Shown one piece after another: positions 13,883 to 17,432 of a stretch of DNA of 17,432 bases (position 1 is its first letter; each line of letters opens with the position of its first letter). The DNA is from Clostridia bacterium (GTDB lineage: Bacteria; Bacillota; Clostridia; Christensenellales; Aristaeellaceae), in the NCBI GenBank assembly GCA_017620115.1, contig JAFZRB010000141.1, forward strand, positions 1-17,432. The letters are read 5' to 3'. Both the position numbers and the translations under genes were made by a program. The notes beneath the pieces are model-generated. The model was not told the origin of the DNA and made no database searches. It saw only the letters and a list, made by a program, of their open reading frames with translations.

Positions 13883-14881
13883 ATGAGGAAAAAAGATGTC
13901 ACGCTCGCCGACATCGCGCGCAGCGTAGGAGTAAGCGTCAACGCGGTTTCTCTGGCGCTGCGCGGCAAAGGCGGCGTCAGCAGCGACCTGCGCCAGCTCA
14001 TCATCAAAACGGCCGGCGACCTGGGGTACGCGCCCAAAGGCCCTCAGAAGGGCAGCATCCTGGTGCTGATTCCGCAGCGCAATTTCATTTACAGCCGCGG
14101 TTTTTTCTATCATGTGTGCTTTTATGTGGAGCAATACGCGGCGTCGCTGGGCTATCAGCTGGTGATCTCCAACGTCTCCGCCGAGGACGAAAGCGCGTTG
14201 CGGATCCCGCCGCATCTGGACATGACGAACGTCGCGGGGATTATCACGCTGGGCAACCTCCTGCGCGAGTACTGCAAAATGATCCGCGACTTCGGCAAGC
14301 CGCTTGTCATGGCCGATCAGTATTACGACGACATCGACGTCAGCTCCGTGACCACGGCAAACACGGCGGGAATGTATCTTCTGACGGAGCATCTGATCAA
14401 AAACGGCTATACCGCCATTCAGTTTTTCGGCAAGGCCGGCACGACGGCGAGCCTTGAGGACCGCTGGATCGGCTATTGCCGCGCGATGGCCCGCCATGGC
14501 CTGACGCCCCTCGACAACGAGTACATGCATTCCAGCATCTCCGCGGAATCCGACAGCATCCTGATCGAACGGGCCCTCGACGGAATCGGAAAAGATGTCA
14601 ACGCCTTTGTGTGCGGGCACGACGTCACCGCCTCGATCGTTATCGACATACTCAGCCGGCGCGGCCTGCGCTATCCGGAAGATTACGCCATCGCGGGCTT
14701 TGACGACATACAGGATCCTGGCATTCAGACGCTCCGGCTGACCACCTACAAAACGCCCCAGAAGGCCATCGCCGAAACCGCAATCGATCTGGTGCTCAAC
14801 GCCGGCGCCGCGCCCAAGCGCATACAGCTCTATGGCGAACTCATCATCCGCGACAGCGTCAAACCCATTCAGGCCCCGTGA
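13883..14881 (+). CDS. LacI-family transcriptional regulator
   Basis: This 332-residue protein has the LacI-family N-terminal helix-turn-helix (VTLADIARSVGVSVNAVSLAL, residues 6-26) followed by SSDLRQLIIKTAGDLGYAP, and a sugar-binding type-1 periplasmic-binding-protein-like domain from about residue 57, with GIITLGNLL, FFGKAGTTASLEDRWIGY, GHDVTASIVIDIL, AIAGFDDIQDPG and TTYKTPQKAIAE. Odd: the segment between GYAP and the start of the core domain is only KGPQK, whereas LacI members normally have a hinge helix of roughly 10-12 more residues including a conserved Leu that enters the minor groove. It sits between the two divergent arms, has its own promoter and likely represses one or both. The ribosome-binding site is weak (GGGGA, about ten bases from ATG). 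Confidence 0.93.
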   Translation: MRKKDVTLADIARSVGVSVNAVSLALRGKGGVSSDLRQLIIKTAGDLGYAPKGPQKGSILVLIPQRNFIYSRGFFYHVCFYVEQYAASLGYQLVISNVSAEDESALRIPPHLDMTNVAGIITLGNLLREYCKMIRDFGKPLVMADQYYDDIDVSSVTTANTAGMYLLTEHLIKNGYTAIQFFGKAGTTASLEDRWIGYCRAMARHGLTPLDNEYMHSSISAESDSILIERALDGIGKDVNAFVCGHDVTASIVIDILSRRGLRYPEDYAIAGFDDIQDPGIQTLRLTTYKTPQKAIAETAIDLVLNAGAAPKRIQLYGELIIRDSVKPIQAP

Positions 14882-14933
14882 CCGGGCGCAAAGCCGGTCC
14901 GCTGTAAAATAAGGAATCAGGGAGGTATCGTCC

Positions 14934-17066
14934 ATGTATGTTTTCGGCACGCAATACCTGAGAGGCGCGACGCCCGCGCGGGATCAATGGCTCCGCGACA
15001 TGGAGAACATGAAAGAGATGGGGTTCAACACCATCCGCGCCTGGCTGGTGTGGAATATCATCGAAAAGGCGGAAGGGGAAATCGATTATGATTATATCGA
15101 CTCCTTCCTCTCCTGCGCCCGCGCGAACGACCTGCAGGTGGGCCTCCTCTTTCACATGCACGCCTGCCCGGCCTGGGCGGTTCAGAAGTATGCCCGCTGC
15201 TTCTATGTCAATGAAGACGGCCTTCCCTTCGAGCCGGCGATCCGCTCCAACACACCCTCCGGCGGCTGGCCCGGCCTCTGCTATGACCACGAGGAAGTGC
15301 GCGAGATGGAAGCGCGCTTCATTCAGGGCGTCGTTCGGGAAACGCGAAAGCACCCAAACGTCGCTTTCTATGAACCGATGAACGAGCCGCATCAGTGGAT
15401 CGACTTCCGCAGGAAGCCCAACGACATATTCTGTTACTGCCCGGCTTCCGCGCGCCGGTTCCAGGAATGGCTCCGGAAAAAGTACGGCGATATCTCAGCG
15501 CTGAACGAGGCCTGGGGGCACGGCTACAGCCGGTTCGAGGAGGTGCGGCCTCCCCGCTGGATGGCTTCCTACAGCGACTGGTGCGATTTCCGGCTGTTCA
15601 ATATGGACAATGTGGCCGAAGAGATACGCTACCGGGCGGAACTCATCAAGGCCGTGGACGCGGACCGGCCCGTTGTCGCGCACGCCTGGGGCGGCGGCGC
15701 GATCACCTGCGCCCAGCTGGGCGGCATGGCCTTCGACGACTGGAAAAACGCGCGGGTTATGGACAAATGGGGCTTCAGCGCATTCCCGCAGAGCGCGTCC
15801 GACTGCGCCGCGCTGGCGCTGGGATGCGACGCCACCCGCTGCGCGGCGAACGGAAAAGAATACTGGCAGGCCGAACTGACCGCCGGCATGAACGGCACCG
15901 GACTGTGGCAAAACGGCCGGATCGACGACTGCACGTTCAACAAGTTTTCACTCGAATCCATCCGCCACGGCGCGCAGGGGCTCATGTACTGGCAGTACCG
16001 CAAGGAGCGCTTCGGCTCCGAATTCGGCGGATACGCGCTCACGGACAACGCGGGCGGACCAACCAATCTGACCCGCTGCGCCGCGCGCCTGTGCAAGGCG
16101 CTGCAGGAAAACGAGGATGTGTTCCATTACGGCCGGCAGGAAAAGGCGCAGGTCGCGCTGGTATTCAGTATACGATCCTATCTGGCCAACTGGTGCGCCA
16201 GCAGCCGCATGGACAATAAATTCGCGGTGGATTCCGCTTCAGGCTACTATCGCATGCTGTGGGAGGAGAACGTTCCCGTGGACGTGCTTCACGAGGAGTT
16301 TTTCGGCGATCTGAACGCCTACAAGGTCATTATCCTACCCTCTCCCTACGCGCTTTCGCCCAAATGCGCCGCCGCTTTGAAGGAGTATGTCGCCGCGGGC
16401 GGTACGATACTGTCTGATCCTTATTTCGGCGCTTTCGACGAAGCCTTCCGCCTTTCCTATCGGATCCCCGGCTTCGGCTTTGAGGAGGTCTTCGGCTGCG
16501 AAGCGGATGAGCTCACGATGCGTCAGGACATCGCGCTGCATTCAGACAGCCGCACCCTCCGCCTGCAGGGCAACATACACAGGGAAACCTACAGGAACGT
16601 CCGCGCGGATGTCCTCTGGCGCTATGAGGACGGTTCTCCCGCCATTCTTGAGAACCGGTTCGGGGCGGGCCGCGCGATACTGAGCGGCGTCAATCTGGGC
16701 CTGTGCTACTCCAGCCGCGCTCTGATCTCCGAGGACGCCTCCTCTGGCGGCAGGAGCGACGGCAGCGCCCCGGCAAAAGAAATTGTGACGCGCCTTATGG
16801 AGCAAAGCGGCGTGCGCAAAAATCCCTGCACGGCGCCCGGCGTCAAGGTCAGCCTGATGGAAACCGGCGACGCCTGCGATTCCGACGCGGTCATCCTCAT
16901 CAACAGCCTGCCCCGCGAGGTCAGCGGCTTTCTCGACCTTCCGCGCGCCTGTTCCGCGGCTTCAGTCGTTTATGGAAAAGCCGAGGCGCATCCGGATGGG
17001 AATCGGCTCTCCTTCCGGCTCGAACCGGATCAAAGCGCGGTCATCCGTCTGCTGCATCACGCATGA
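14934..17066 (+). CDS. GH42-like beta-galactosidase-type glycosidase
   Basis: This 710-residue intracellular enzyme (no signal peptide) matches GH42-like retaining beta-glycosidases: a TIM barrel (about 1-380) followed by a trimerisation-type domain (about 400-510: VALVFSIRSYLANW, VPVDVLHEE, YKVIILPSPYALSP, EYVAAGGTILSDPYFGAFDE) and a beta-rich C-terminus. The acid/base is likely Glu151 in PMNEPH, and the nucleophile Glu314 in WQAELTAG. The zinc-binding cysteine cluster typical of many GH42 enzymes is incomplete: Cys116, Cys167 and Cys169 are present but the fourth position is Ser172. GH42 usually has NEY or NEF in place of NEP, so another GH-A clan specificity such as beta-glucosidase is possible. 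The start has GGGAGG eight bases upstream and lies 52 bases after the regulator. Confidence 0.87.
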   Translation: MYVFGTQYLRGATPARDQWLRDMENMKEMGFNTIRAWLVWNIIEKAEGEIDYDYIDSFLSCARANDLQVGLLFHMHACPAWAVQKYARCFYVNEDGLPFEPAIRSNTPSGGWPGLCYDHEEVREMEARFIQGVVRETRKHPNVAFYEPMNEPHQWIDFRRKPNDIFCYCPASARRFQEWLRKKYGDISALNEAWGHGYSRFEEVRPPRWMASYSDWCDFRLFNMDNVAEEIRYRAELIKAVDADRPVVAHAWGGGAITCAQLGGMAFDDWKNARVMDKWGFSAFPQSASDCAALALGCDATRCAANGKEYWQAELTAGMNGTGLWQNGRIDDCTFNKFSLESIRHGAQGLMYWQYRKERFGSEFGGYALTDNAGGPTNLTRCAARLCKALQENEDVFHYGRQEKAQVALVFSIRSYLANWCASSRMDNKFAVDSASGYYRMLWEENVPVDVLHEEFFGDLNAYKVIILPSPYALSPKCAAALKEYVAAGGTILSDPYFGAFDEAFRLSYRIPGFGFEEVFGCEADELTMRQDIALHSDSRTLRLQGNIHRETYRNVRADVLWRYEDGSPAILENRFGAGRAILSGVNLGLCYSSRALISEDASSGGRSDGSAPAKEIVTRLMEQSGVRKNPCTAPGVKVSLMETGDACDSDAVILINSLPREVSGFLDLPRACSAASVVYGKAEAHPDGNRLSFRLEPDQSAVIRLLHHA

Positions 17067-17153
17067 AGACAGTTATTCGGGATGTGCCGATTTGGCTGAG
17101 TGCATCAGATCTCCCGCTTTTCCATTTTTCCCGCATGGAGGATGACGACGAAC

Positions 17154-17432
17154 ATGACGAGAAGAAACCTGGTATCCGTAGATGAAGCAGTCGTTGAAAA
17201 ACACGCTGACGGCGTTTCGGGAGACCGGAACACACCCGAAATGCTGGAATGGCTCAAGGACGCCGGCTTCGGGCTGTTCATTCACTGGTCTGTCGACGTT
17301 CAGCTGGGCTGTGTCATCAGCCACACGCTGGTTGGTTCTTCAAAGGACTATGCCGACCGTTACTACACGGAGCTGCCCAAAACCTTCAATCCCAACCGTT
17401 GGGACGCGGATCGCGTGGCGCGCCTGGCCAAA
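17154..17432 (+). CDS. GH29-like alpha-L-fucosidase, 5' part (runs off the window)
   Basis: The visible 93 residues contain EMLEWLKDAGFGLFIHWSVDV, then YADRYYTELPKTFNPNRWDADRVARLAK. This is the usual N-terminal pattern of GH29 alpha-L-fucosidases, whose barrel begins with WF..AKFG.FIHWG and continues with a TFNP..WDA...LAK segment. The nucleophile Asp is beyond the window. The start at 17154 was chosen over the in-frame ATG at 17142 because GGAGG (17137-17141) is immediately adjacent to the latter; the 12-base spacing to 17154 is a bit long. No signal peptide precedes the barrel, so the enzyme is probably cytoplasmic. It lies 87 bases after the GH42-like gene and likely shares its transcript. 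Confidence 0.8.
   Translation, partial: MTRRNLVSVDEAVVEKHADGVSGDRNTPEMLEWLKDAGFGLFIHWSVDVQLGCVISHTLVGSSKDYADRYYTELPKTFNPNRWDADRVARLAK

Noticed and set aside
14880..14899. Hairpin GACCGG...CCGGTC between regulator and GH42-like gene
   Set aside because: Six base pairs with no T-run, so transcription probably continues into the glycosidase gene.
13853..14950. 365-codon minus-strand open frame
   Set aside because: Antisense of the LacI-family regulator, which has clear helix-turn-helix and sugar-binding motifs.

Overview
The window looks like a chromosomal segment of a fairly GC-rich Gram-positive anaerobe, probably an uncultured gut Clostridia-type bacterium (inference). Support: strong GGAGG ribosome-binding sites, an LplB/LplC/LplA-like sugar importer, a Cna-B/SpaA-type surface-protein fragment, an MtaA/UroD-like protein in a glycan locus, and one TTG start. 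I saw no tRNA, rRNA, CRISPR, complete insertion sequence or phage gene.

Layout. (1) 1-735: a start-less fragment of a Cna-B-type adhesin on the minus strand, then about 260 bases of unassigned, possibly decayed sequence. (2) 736-5892, plus strand: a likely operon of five genes: aldo/keto reductase, nitroreductase, metallo-beta-lactamase-fold hydrolase, second aldo/keto reductase, and an ABC half-exporter. Each has its own ribosome-binding site and gaps are 59-96 bases. It reads as a redox/detoxification-and-export cassette. (3) 5893-6210: a gap with no firmly identified gene, ending in two back-to-back terminators, one per strand. (4) 6211-13744, minus strand: a glycan import and degradation operon. 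In transcription order it holds a UroD/MtaA-like protein, two permeases (LplC type, then LplB type), an extracellular solute-binding protein, a heparinase II/III-like lyase with an N-terminal zinc ribbon, and a GH130 mannoside phosphorylase that overlaps the lyase gene. (5) 13806-13856: two divergent consensus-like sigma-A promoters that share one symmetric -10 element. (6) 13883-17432, plus strand: a LacI-family regulator, a GH42-like glycosidase, and the start of a GH29-like alpha-L-fucosidase that runs off the window.

How they may work together (inference): extracellular or imported oligosaccharides containing uronic acid, beta-mannoside, beta-galactoside-like and fucose-like units would enter through the LplA/B/C importer. 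The lyase, the phosphorylase and the two glycosidases would then open them. The LacI-type regulator sits between the two arms, and the overlapping promoters mean that polymerase can occupy only one direction at a time. The most noteworthy points are this shared -10 divergent promoter, a LacI-type regulator that seems to lack the usual hinge helix, a solute-binding protein without a lipobox and flanked by two strong intercistronic hairpins, and a UroD-like protein lacking one expected zinc ligand.
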